Assembly (NCBI GenBank): GCA_028714095.1
Contig: JAQTMY010000002.1
Location: forward strand, 140,636 to 204,635
Direction: 5' to 3'
Length of the DNA: 64,000 nt
From: Candidatus Nanoarchaeia archaeon
Lineage (GTDB): Archaea; Nanobdellota; Nanobdellia; SCGC-AAA011-G17; JACPNG01
Positions 45,807 through 54,846 of this stretch are shown here, in pieces. A program made the translations under genes and the position numbers. The stretch's first letter is position 1, and each line of letters opens with the position of its first letter. Below the pieces are notes generated by a model. That model was not told the DNA's origin. It was given only the letters and a program-made list of their open reading frames with translations, and did not search any database.

Positions 45807-47246
45807 TTAAGATTTAAAAACATTATCTCCAATCCTTGAATCAAGCGTAGCTCCTTTCAAAACATCTTTGTAATTTGCTCCAACTTTATCACATACTTCC
45901 TCTAGCTTTAATGCAAATTCCTTGCACCTTCCCAAAAATTCATCAACTTTTTTGTCTTTGTCGCTAAAGGATTTACCACCCCGGCCAATGTCATAATATT
46001 CTATTCCATCCATTTTATTTTTGTTAAACACATTCCTTCCATCAAACACTAAAGAGTTATTCATGTTTGAGACAAGAACACTTGGATTTAGTTTTTTGAA
46101 TTCATCCCACTCTGTAACGAGAATCAGGGCATCGACATTTTTTGACAGTTCTTCAGGATTTTTAGAATAAGCAATTCCTTCCAAAACCCTTCCTGCTTCA
46201 TCCATTGCAACAGGATCATATCCTTTAACCCTATACCCAAGTTTATTAAGTTCTTTTACAATTGATATTGAAGGAGCATCCCTCATATCATCTGTGTTTG
46301 GTTTAAAGGATAATCCTAATAAACCAATCGTTGAGCCTTTTTCAAGTTTCTTTATCTTATCCATAAAAAACAATTTCTGGAATTCATTAATCTCAAGGAT
46401 TTCCTTAAAAAAACCACTATCAACATTGATTGAGTCGCAAAAAGAAACAAACTCCCTGACATCTTTTGGAAAACAAGAGCCTCCAAACCCCAACCCAACA
46501 CTGAAGAAGCCCTTTGGGTTTATTTTTTCCCTAAAATAATTGGATAATTCCTCTACATTATAATCCTTGTGTTTTCTCGTAAGCTTATTCATGTAAGAAA
46601 TCGAAAAAGCCAAAAATGTATTTGAAACATATTTTATTAATTCAGAGCTTTTAGAATCTGTAATAAATAATCTCTCTCCTGGAATTTTACCCTCATAAAT
46701 CTCCCTCATTTTATTTTTTGCTTTTTCACTTTCAGCTCCAATAACCACCCTGTCAGGATATAAAGTATCATGAACAGCAGAACCCTCTCTCAGGAATTCA
46801 GGGCTGGAGATAACATCAAACTCTCCATTATAATATCTCTTTATTATATTCCTTACTCTTTCAGTTGTTCCAACAGGAACAGTACTTTTATTTACAATTA
46901 CCTTATAGGAAGAAATATTCTTTCCAATATCAGTAGCAACATTATCAACATAACTCATGTCAACAGAACCGTCTTTTTTGGATGGAGTCCCAACCCCAAT
47001 GAAAATAACATCTCCAAATTTGAATGCTTTTTTAGGATCTGTAGTAAATATTATTCTTTTTTTGTTTTCATCAAGTAATTGTTCAAGTCCAGGTTCATAA
47101 ATAGGAATTTTTCCTTCATTAAGCCCATCAATCTTTTCTTTGTTTATGTCATAACAACATACTTCGTGGCCCCATTCAGCAAAACAAACTCCTGAAGTCA
47201 ATCCAACATATCCTGTGCCTGCAATAGAAATTCTCATATAACCCAC
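45807..47246 (-). CDS. UDP-glucose/GDP-mannose 6-dehydrogenase family
   Basis: ISIAGTGYVGLTSGVCFAEWGHEV; NKSTVPVGTTERV; GFGGSCFPKDVREF. Confidence 0.94.
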   Translation of the reverse strand: MGYMRISIAGTGYVGLTSGVCFAEWGHEVCCYDINKEKIDGLNEGKIPIYEPGLEQLLDENKKRIIFTTDPKKAFKFGDVIFIGVGTPSKKDGSVDMSYVDNVATDIGKNISSYKVIVNKSTVPVGTTERVRNIIKRYYNGEFDVISSPEFLREGSAVHDTLYPDRVVIGAESEKAKNKMREIYEGKIPGERLFITDSKSSELIKYVSNTFLAFSISYMNKLTRKHKDYNVEELSNYFREKINPKGFFSVGLGFGGSCFPKDVREFVSFCDSINVDSGFFKEILEINEFQKLFFMDKIKKLEKGSTIGLLGLSFKPNTDDMRDAPSISIVKELNKLGYRVKGYDPVAMDEAGRVLEGIAYSKNPEELSKNVDALILVTEWDEFKKLNPSVLVSNMNNSLVFDGRNVFNKNKMDGIEYYDIGRGGKSFSDKDKKVDEFLGRCKEFALKLEEVCDKVGANYKDVLKGATLDSRIGDNVFKS

Positions 47247-47343
47247 CTATAATAATTCACTTTTTCCTATTAAAAAAGGTTGTTGTGCTACTAGCTAATA
47301 AAGAATAGAAATAATTTTATACTAGATTAGCCATTTAAAGAAT

Positions 47344-48204
47344 ATGAGAAAACCTGTTGTAGATAATATGTTTTACGAAGGTTCATTTGAAGAATTAAAC
47401 AACCAGATAGAATCCTGTTTTCTGGATAAAAAAGGGCCGGGAGAACTGCCATCAAAGAGAAATAATAAATTAACAGGAATAATTGCCCCTCATGCAGGAT
47501 ATTCTTTTTCAGGACCCTGCCAGGCCTGGGCATATAAATCAATTGGAGAGGCAAAATTCCCAAAAAGATATGTTATAATTGGAATAAATCATTCAGGCAT
47601 CGGAGCAAATTACTCTCTCTCCTTAGAGGATTTTGAAACTCCGTTTGGGAGAGTAAAAAATGATATAGCCTTTGGCAAAGAGCTAATCAATAAATGCAAA
47701 TTCCTTAAAAACAATGAAACCGCCCATAAAAACGAGCATAGCATAGAAGTCCAACTACCTTTTCTTCAGTATGTAAGCAAAGATAAATTAAAGGATTTAA
47801 AAATTGTCCCAATCCTCATTTCAGAATTTGATTATGAGAAATCAAAAAAGTTAGGATGGGCAATAGCAGAAATTGATGATGATACGATAGTTATTATAAG
47901 TTCAGACTTCACTCATTATGGAAAAAATTATGGATATCTCCCATTTCTCGATAATGTAAAAAAGAAAATGTACGAGATGGATTCAAAAGCAATCCAGCTT
48001 ATTATCAACCTTAACCCAAGAGATTTCTTGACTCACATCGAGAAAACCAAGGCAACTATATGTGGGGTAGGTCCGATTATCACAGGCCTAGAATCATTTA
48101 AAGCACTGGATTCAGAAAAAGGTATATTATTGATGTACTATACTTCAGGAGACCTGACAAATTATGATAATGCTGTAGGCTATGCCTCAATCATATTCAA
48201 ATGA
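47344..48204 (+). CDS. MEMO1/AmmeMemoRadiSam-B family protein
   Basis: GIIAPHAGYSFSGPCQAWAYKSI; HSIEVQLPFLQY; ISSDFTHYG. Confidence 0.93.
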   Translation: MRKPVVDNMFYEGSFEELNNQIESCFLDKKGPGELPSKRNNKLTGIIAPHAGYSFSGPCQAWAYKSIGEAKFPKRYVIIGINHSGIGANYSLSLEDFETPFGRVKNDIAFGKELINKCKFLKNNETAHKNEHSIEVQLPFLQYVSKDKLKDLKIVPILISEFDYEKSKKLGWAIAEIDDDTIVIISSDFTHYGKNYGYLPFLDNVKKKMYEMDSKAIQLIINLNPRDFLTHIEKTKATICGVGPIITGLESFKALDSEKGILLMYYTSGDLTNYDNAVGYASIIFK

Positions 48205-48341
48205 GATGTGTAATCCATTCAATGGAAGCTGAAAAAAATTGCATTTGGTGCGGCACAAAAATCTGTCAGAGATGCGTAAAGGAAGCCAATGGAAAAAATT
48301 ATTGCTATGACTGTTATCAGAGATTAAAAAGATATCATTAA
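48201..48341 (+). CDS. 46-aa zinc-finger (B-box-like) protein
   Basis: MRCVIHSMEAEKNCIWCGTKICQRCVKEANGKNYCYDCYQRLKRYH*; ATGA overlap with the MEMO gene; below the ORF-track cutoff. Confidence 0.7.
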   Translation: MRCVIHSMEAEKNCIWCGTKICQRCVKEANGKNYCYDCYQRLKRYH

Positions 48342-48368
48342 AAATAAAAAAAGAAAAAGAAGAAGAGT

Positions 48369-51300
48369 TTATTGTGGCTGTTCTACTTGATTAACCAGTA
48401 TAGATACTAACTGACTGTCTGATAGTTCCCCATCATCTACGCTTATGTTTGCTACATAAGTCCCAAGAACTGTCTCATTTGTAGTTTGCCAGGTAAAGAC
48501 GTTTCCATTCTGAATGAAATTTAAATTATCATTCATATAAGTCAATACTAGAGTATCAACATCTGTAGCTATAGCAGTTATTGTAATCAAATCCCCTTGG
48601 GTTACATCAATGTCTTGTATTTCAGCTAAAACAGGTGCGTCATTTACACAGTTTTTAGCTAAATCTTCATTGCCTGGGTAGATTGTATTATCTGAATCAT
48701 CACAGTCATTTTCACATTGTATATCATATCCATCCCCATCATTATCTGTAGTTACATTGATGTAGGATGTCTCACATACATTATCTGTGCACTGGCATTC
48801 ATTACATGTATTTGCTACATCAGAATAATCTCTGTAAGTTCCTTCATAACATCCATCTAAATTATCACATTCTGTTGCAGCACAATCTTCATTTGAAACA
48901 CATTCTGCACTACATAATGTTTTATCACATATACTTATTATTGTCAAGTCTTCCATAAGAGTACAGCTGTCATCTTCTTCGTTACATACAGAACTAAATG
49001 CTGCTCTGTAATCAAATGTAAATGGATTGTTGTCTGGATTATTCTCACATGTACTGATTTCATTTAAGTTGTTGGCTGAGCAGTCTACACTAACTCCAGC
49101 TTCACAACCATTGACTAAGCTGCATGTCTCAACTCCATTACAATACAAATTATCATCACATGCACTGTTATCTGGGTTATGTTCCAATGCATCTAATTCT
49201 TCATTACATACATCAACAGTACATGCTACACTATCTGATATGTCTCCTGGAACTCCTGCACAAACTCCTGAATTACATCCATCATTTACTGTACAATACA
49301 ATAAGTCATTACATGTAGTTCCATCAAGTTCATAACTTGTAACTCCTGTATCAACCCATTGTGTTTCAGCGATTATGTATTCACATCCATTTCCGCAGGA
49401 ATAGTCTCTGTACTCCTGTTCTTCCTGCTCTTTTTCATTACACTCATCTGTATTAACTAATTGCTTGTTTCCTGTGTCATACCATCCGTCCTGCAAATTA
49501 CAGTCATTTGTCTGGTATTCACAACTGCATCCATTATTACAGTTTCCTGCGCTGTAATAAATATCACCTACACATTTTGGCTGGCAGTCTTCACTGATTT
49601 CACATTCAGCTCCGCATGTTTCTTTATCACATTCATGTGAAATTTCTTCATAAGCAACAGTACTGCATAAATTTACATCCTGACATGAACTGTAGACTGC
49701 ATCGTTTGTGTCTAATGTATAACTATTTCCATCTGGAGTATAGTCACACTGAGACAAGATAGGTAAATTATATGCATTACAGTCCCCCTGTTCTGTTCCT
49801 GCTGCATCAAATACTATCTTTCCATCTTTGTCACATATTGCACACATTCCTGCATCGTTTCCAGATGTTGAACAGTCTCCCCATTCTCCGATCATACATA
49901 TTGAAGTTCCTAAACAGGAATCTGCTCCACATGATTTTTCAAGGGTATCTATAATTCCATTACAGTCATTGTCTAAGTTATCACAGCTTGATTCAGCAGT
50001 TTCATAATTGGCTATTTGTGTATAGTCTGGTTCAGTCCACCCTAATTCTCCGCTACAGACTTTCAATGAATTCTCACAAATTCCGTTCTGGTTGTCTGCC
50101 AAAGGTGCAGTTAACTCTTCATCAGCCGAAGCATCACAGTCATTGTCCTTTCCATCACATGTAGTTTCTATTTCTTCATAGTTCTGAACTCCAATATAGC
50201 TGTCTATCCATGTTCCTTCAGAACAAATCTGTAAGCTTCCTGCACAAACTCCGTCTTGTTTTGTGTTTGATGGGGTTGGGACTCCAGATCCATCCTGGGT
50301 TTCTGCATTACAGTCATTATCTAAAATATCACAAACCTCAGTTGCTCCAGGATACACATTATTTCTTGTATCGTCGCAGTCTCCGTCTACTAACGTTGTA
50401 TAAGTTCCATCTGCTTTACATAAACATCTGGATTCTCCTATTCCAAATCCATCTGCATCTGTATCAGAGAAGTAACCTAAACAACCTAGTGCATTCTCTT
50501 CATCAATAAACCCATCACAGTTATCATCTATATTATTACATGATTCCTGTACACTTGGGTTTACATTGGCATTTGTATCATCACAGTCTCCATTTACCGG
50601 AGCGGTGTATAAATCTTTAATAGCACATAAACATTTATAGTCATCAATTCCATAGTTATCTTTGTCATTATCATAATAGTAATTTACACATCCCAATGCA
50701 TCTTCTTCATCAATTTCAAGATTACAGTTGTCATCTATCCCGTTGCATGACTCCTGCATTCCCGGGTTGATTAATGCATTATTATCATTACAATCTCCGT
50801 CAACTAAAGCATTGTATCCCTCTTCTGGTTTGCATAAACATCTTGAATCACTTATTCCATAGTTATCTGCATCTCCATCATAATAATGGGCTACACATCC
50901 TATTGCATCCTCTTCATCAATTTCCCCATTATTATTATCATCTATCCCATTACATATTTCATGTGCTGGAACAATTGATTGCCAGTTTTTAAGATACAAA
51001 TGATTTATGTTTTCATAAGCATCTATGAATTCAGGATGTTGGTCTAAAATTTTTCTAGCCTCACCTATTGTTCTTGTTTTATCTAGAACGTTTTTGCTTT
51101 TTATTAGGTAAAAGTCTCTGGTCTCGGTCAAGCATCCCTCTATTGAAGATACAGACATTCCTGAGACAGTTAATGTCTTATCACCGCTACCAATAACATT
51201 AACCTTATTATTTATCTTATCAAATATGACTTCTACCTTATCAAAATTAATTTTTTCTCTGTTGAGATTACCGCTGCCTACTCCTCTAAAGGCAAGTTTT

Positions 51301-51728
51301 TCATCATCAGTTTTAATAATCTTTTTTGGTTCAAAGCTAAGACTAAATCTCTTAAACCATTTTTGGCTTGTTAATGAACCATCCCCACTGACTAAATAGT
51401 TTAAGTTGAAGCTTAATTTATTGTTTGCTCCTAACTCAACCCCATCGATAATAGCTGATCCGCCTGTTGCTCTTAATGAACAATCTTTCATTGGGATTTC
51501 TTCTGTTCTTTTTTCAACCTCAAAGTTATGGTTGAATATGTAGTCTATAATTTCATCTGAACTTGCTCTCTCTATACCTACTCTTGTCTGAATATAAACT
51601 GGTACATTAAACTCTGCTTGAGTATCTGTAGCAGCCACAAAAGCAAGGCTCTGGACAAAGCTCATTCCAACAAAAAGACTTAGTACTAAGACTAAGCTTA
51701 GAAAAGATTTACTCTTCAACTCCATCAC
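48369..51728 (-). CDS. Large secreted Cys-rich protein with MopE-like (putative metal-binding) repeats
   Basis: Signal-peptide-like N-terminus; tandem (S)CNGIDDNCN..IDEE(D)A.GC..YY.D.D.D.YGI...RCLC..........GDC(D/N)D.....NP repeats; about 1119 aa. Confidence 0.85.
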   Translation of the reverse strand: MMELKSKSFLSLVLVLSLFVGMSFVQSLAFVAATDTQAEFNVPVYIQTRVGIERASSDEIIDYIFNHNFEVEKRTEEIPMKDCSLRATGGSAIIDGVELGANNKLSFNLNYLVSGDGSLTSQKWFKRFSLSFEPKKIIKTDDEKLAFRGVGSGNLNREKINFDKVEVIFDKINNKVNVIGSGDKTLTVSGMSVSSIEGCLTETRDFYLIKSKNVLDKTRTIGEARKILDQHPEFIDAYENINHLYLKNWQSIVPAHEICNGIDDNNNGEIDEEDAIGCVAHYYDGDADNYGISDSRCLCKPEEGYNALVDGDCNDNNALINPGMQESCNGIDDNCNLEIDEEDALGCVNYYYDNDKDNYGIDDYKCLCAIKDLYTAPVNGDCDDTNANVNPSVQESCNNIDDNCDGFIDEENALGCLGYFSDTDADGFGIGESRCLCKADGTYTTLVDGDCDDTRNNVYPGATEVCDILDNDCNAETQDGSGVPTPSNTKQDGVCAGSLQICSEGTWIDSYIGVQNYEEIETTCDGKDNDCDASADEELTAPLADNQNGICENSLKVCSGELGWTEPDYTQIANYETAESSCDNLDNDCNGIIDTLEKSCGADSCLGTSICMIGEWGDCSTSGNDAGMCAICDKDGKIVFDAAGTEQGDCNAYNLPILSQCDYTPDGNSYTLDTNDAVYSSCQDVNLCSTVAYEEISHECDKETCGAECEISEDCQPKCVGDIYYSAGNCNNGCSCEYQTNDCNLQDGWYDTGNKQLVNTDECNEKEQEEQEYRDYSCGNGCEYIIAETQWVDTGVTSYELDGTTCNDLLYCTVNDGCNSGVCAGVPGDISDSVACTVDVCNEELDALEHNPDNSACDDNLYCNGVETCSLVNGCEAGVSVDCSANNLNEISTCENNPDNNPFTFDYRAAFSSVCNEEDDSCTLMEDLTIISICDKTLCSAECVSNEDCAATECDNLDGCYEGTYRDYSDVANTCNECQCTDNVCETSYINVTTDNDGDGYDIQCENDCDDSDNTIYPGNEDLAKNCVNDAPVLAEIQDIDVTQGDLITITAIATDVDTLVLTYMNDNLNFIQNGNVFTWQTTNETVLGTYVANISVDDGELSDSQLVSILVNQVEQPQ

Positions 51729-52120
51729 CTCATTTTTTAATAACTTATTAAGGGTTATTACCTTAATGTTGTATCATACATTTTCAACTTAAGGATATAT
51801 AAACTTAATTTAGTTATAATAGCTAATTTATTATGTATATTTTATTTAGTGTATATTTTGATATATTATATTAAATTAATTATATAAAATATTTGGTTAT
51901 ATCAAAAAATATATAGTAAAAATTCCCTATTTAGAGATTTAAAGGATATTTAGTATTATTTTTTGCTATTTTAATAGTATTTTATCTAATTTTTTAATTT
52001 AGAAAATGATTATTTATTAAACTTAAAAAACAAAAAGTTTTATATATCCTTTTCAAGAATAAATAAACATAGAGCCTCAGATGGCTTAAATTTATAATTT
52101 AAAACTACGGAGGTTAAAAA

Positions 52121-52492
52121 ATGTCCGAAGAAGGGATGTCTAAAAAAATTGGTATTTGGGCCTTTATGGGAGGAATAATAATAGCTATAATTGTAGGGTT
52201 TGCTACAGCCTTTATAAATATGGGAAGCTCTATCGGAGTTATAATTGCTATTATGAGTATCCTTGGCCTTATCGTTGGTGCAATGAACGTAACCGAAAAA
52301 GAAGTCACAAGCTTTATCATAGCAGCAATAGGGCTTACAACAGGTTCTATGGCTCTGGCTGGGTTAGGATCAGTATTACCAGAAGGAATTGGTAATATTG
52401 TAACAACAATCTTCAGCGTATTCGGTGTTTTCGTCGCAGGAGCAGTATTCATACCAGCATTGAAAGCTATATACAAAATTTCAAAGGACTAA
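52121..52492 (+). CDS. Small multi-pass membrane protein, paralog A
   Basis: 123 aa hydrophobic; SD cggaggttaaaaaATG; C-terminus IPALKAIYKISKD shared with 54466-54822. Confidence 0.75.
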   Translation: MSEEGMSKKIGIWAFMGGIIIAIIVGFATAFINMGSSIGVIIAIMSILGLIVGAMNVTEKEVTSFIIAAIGLTTGSMALAGLGSVLPEGIGNIVTTIFSVFGVFVAGAVFIPALKAIYKISKD

Positions 52493-52497
52493 GTTTC
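52442..52497 (+). repeat. 56-nt exact direct repeat, copy 1
   Basis: gcagtattcataccagcattgaaagctatatacaaaatttcaaaggactaagtttc identical to 54772-54827. Confidence 0.92.
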
Positions 52498-52522
52498 CTT
52501 TTTCTTTTTTTTATTTTTTAAA

Positions 52523-52792
52523 ATGAACAATAATCAGAAAATATTAATAAATCCCATATCAAAATTTCTTGGATTTAGGTTTAGAAAAAAATCAAATCTT
52601 ATTTTGTTATTTGATCTGAAAAAAGAAACAAAAATAGGAGCAGTAGTGGATACTTTATTTGTTTTTTATCCAATAAGAGTGATCTGGCTGGACAAAAATA
52701 AAAAAATAATAAAAACAAAAATCATGAAGCCCTTTACTTTTGTAATCCCTAAATCAAAGGCGAGGTATATCATAGAATCTTTTTATGAATAA
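52523..52792 (+). CDS. DUF192-like protein
   Basis: DTLFVFYPIRVIWLDKNKKIIKTKIMKPFTFVIPKSKARYIIE. Confidence 0.75.
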   Translation: MNNNQKILINPISKFLGFRFRKKSNLILLFDLKKETKIGAVVDTLFVFYPIRVIWLDKNKKIIKTKIMKPFTFVIPKSKARYIIESFYE

Positions 52793-52834
52793 ATATTTAA
52801 ATCATTAAAGTTTTCAATAATAAGAAGGAGGTAT

Positions 52835-53074
52835 ATGTTTATGAAGCTTTTACCAATTTTATTTTTAGTGCTTTTTATTTCCGGATGCAGCAATGTTGAA
52901 GATAATTCCACACAAATAGCAAATCCAGCATCAGTTTATTGTGAAGATAATGGCGGAGTTTTAGAGATAAGGACTGCTGAAGACGGATCCCAGACAGGCT
53001 ATTGTAAACTTGCTGACGGAACAGAATGTGAAGAGTGGTCTTATTACAACGGAGAATGTCCTAAAACACAATAA
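52835..53074 (+). CDS. DUF333-like lipoprotein
   Basis: Lipobox FISGC; NPASVYCEDNGGVLEIRTAEDGSQTGYCKLADGTECEEWSYYNGEC. Confidence 0.82.
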   Translation: MFMKLLPILFLVLFISGCSNVEDNSTQIANPASVYCEDNGGVLEIRTAEDGSQTGYCKLADGTECEEWSYYNGECPKTQ

Positions 53075-53140
53075 GCCTCTTTCTTTTTTCTCTTTTATTT
53101 ATTCAAAACCTTTAAAAACCAACAATAAGACTAATTCTCT

Positions 53141-54373
53141 ATGACAAAAGATATGCAACCAGAAATCAATATAGGACTAATAGGACATGTAGACCACGGT
53201 AAAACAACATTAGTTTCTAAACTATCTGGAAAATGGACTGATACTCATTCAGAAGAGGTAAAGAGAGGAATAACAATAAGATTGGGTTATGCAGATACTA
53301 TTTTTTACAAATGCCCAAAATGTAAGGATGAAAAAGCCTATACAATCCAGTCAATATGTCCAGTATGTAAATCAAAATGCACAGAACTAAGAAAAGTTTC
53401 TTTTATCGACGCTCCAGGCCACGAAACACTGATGGCAACGATGTTATCAGGAGCAGCAATAATGGACGCTGCATTATTACTAGTCGCTGCAAATGAAGAT
53501 TGTCCTCAGCCTCAGACAAGAGAACACCTAATGGCTTTGGAGATTATAGGAGTTAATAACATCATAATTGTTCAGAATAAAATTGATCTAGTTTCAGAAG
53601 AGCAGGCCCTAAAGAATTATAAGCAGATAAAAGACTTTCTGAAAGGAACGATAGCAGAAAAAGCTCCAATAATTCCTTTGTCTGCACAGCAAAATGTAAA
53701 CCTTGATGTTCTAATAAAAACCATGGAGGAAATATTCAAGACACCAAAAAGGGATCTAAAAAAAGATCCAATAATGTTTGTCGCAAGATCATTTGATATT
53801 AACAAACCAAGTACAGATATAGATATTTTATTTGGGGGGGTACTTGGCGGAGCACTAAAAGAAGGAATCCTAAAGGTCAAAGAAAAAATAGAGATAAGAC
53901 CTGGAATAAAAAAAGAAACAGAAGGAAAACAAAGATGGGAACCAATCATAACAGAAATTGAAGAGCTAAGAACTGGTGGATTAAAAGTCGATGAAGTTTA
54001 TCCTGGTGGGTCTATTGGACTATCAACTTTGCTGGATCCTTCAATAGTTAAAGCAGATTCATTAACAGGCCAAGTAGTTGGTCATGTAGGAAAAATGCCT
54101 CCAGTATGGAACGAAGTTATCTTTGAGCCCATTTTATTAAAAAGAGTTGTAGGAGCAAAAGAAGACTTAGTAGTTGAAAACATAAAGAAAGGAGAAATAC
54201 TAATGTTAAATGTTAATTCCTCAGCAACAATAGGAACAGTAATAGAACTTTCAAACAAATCAATAAAATGTGTATTAAAAATTCCTGTTTGTGCAAACAA
54301 AGAAGATAGGATTACTATTTCTAGATTACTGGGGAGCAGATGGCGTTTGATTGGTTATGGCAGACTAAAATAA
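53141..54373 (+). CDS. eif2g: Translation initiation factor aIF2 subunit gamma
   Basis: GLIGHVDHGKTTLVSKLSGKWTDTHSEEVKRGITIRLGYAD; CPKC/CPVC zinc knuckle. Confidence 0.97.
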   Translation: MTKDMQPEINIGLIGHVDHGKTTLVSKLSGKWTDTHSEEVKRGITIRLGYADTIFYKCPKCKDEKAYTIQSICPVCKSKCTELRKVSFIDAPGHETLMATMLSGAAIMDAALLLVAANEDCPQPQTREHLMALEIIGVNNIIIVQNKIDLVSEEQALKNYKQIKDFLKGTIAEKAPIIPLSAQQNVNLDVLIKTMEEIFKTPKRDLKKDPIMFVARSFDINKPSTDIDILFGGVLGGALKEGILKVKEKIEIRPGIKKETEGKQRWEPIITEIEELRTGGLKVDEVYPGGSIGLSTLLDPSIVKADSLTGQVVGHVGKMPPVWNEVIFEPILLKRVVGAKEDLVVENIKKGEILMLNVNSSATIGTVIELSNKSIKCVLKIPVCANKEDRITISRLLGSRWRLIGYGRLK

Positions 54374-54465
54374 ATTAGAAAATTTTATATATATTCTATT
54401 CTATATAATAAGGGAATAAAAATAACTTTCCCAAAATATATAATCTAAAAGGAGGAAATAAAAAG

Positions 54466-54822
54466 ATGTCAGGAAAGGTTGGAGTCTGGGCTTTCATTTT
54501 AGGTGTTATACTCTCCTTAGTCATTGGAGTGGTAACCGGATTTGCAAATACTGAAAGCTCACTTGGAGCTATTGTTGCCATCATGGCAATATTAGGCCTT
54601 CTTGCTGGAATACTAAACATAACTCAAAAAGAAACAACTAATTTCATCATTGCAGCCATCGGACTTACAGCGGGATCAATAGCACTCGCTAGTTTAGGTC
54701 TAATACTACCAGAAACAATCGGTAAGATTGTAACAACTACATTTAGCATCTTTGGTGTTTTCGTTGCAGCTGCAGTATTCATACCAGCATTGAAAGCTAT
54801 ATACAAAATTTCAAAGGACTAA
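54466..54822 (+). CDS. Small multi-pass membrane protein, paralog B
   Basis: 118 aa, similar along its length to 52121-52492; SD aaaaggaggaaataaaaagATG. Confidence 0.75.
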   Translation: MSGKVGVWAFILGVILSLVIGVVTGFANTESSLGAIVAIMAILGLLAGILNITQKETTNFIIAAIGLTAGSIALASLGLILPETIGKIVTTTFSIFGVFVAAAVFIPALKAIYKISKD

Positions 54823-54827
54823 GTTTC
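54772..54827 (+). repeat. 56-nt exact direct repeat, copy 2
   Basis: Identical to 52442-52497. Confidence 0.92.
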
Positions 54828-54846
54828 TTTCTTTTCTTTTTTTATT

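Noticed and set aside
48767-50992. Plus-strand ORFs rich in H/L/Y (e.g. 48767-48958, 50210-50509, 50774-50992)
   Set aside because: Antisense shadow of the Cys/Asp-rich 1119-aa CDS; low-complexity composition and no start signals
51730-52110. Very AT-rich 390-bp intergenic region as replication origin
   Set aside because: No ORB-like repeats recognised and no orc1/cdc6 gene in the window; AT-richness alone is not evidence
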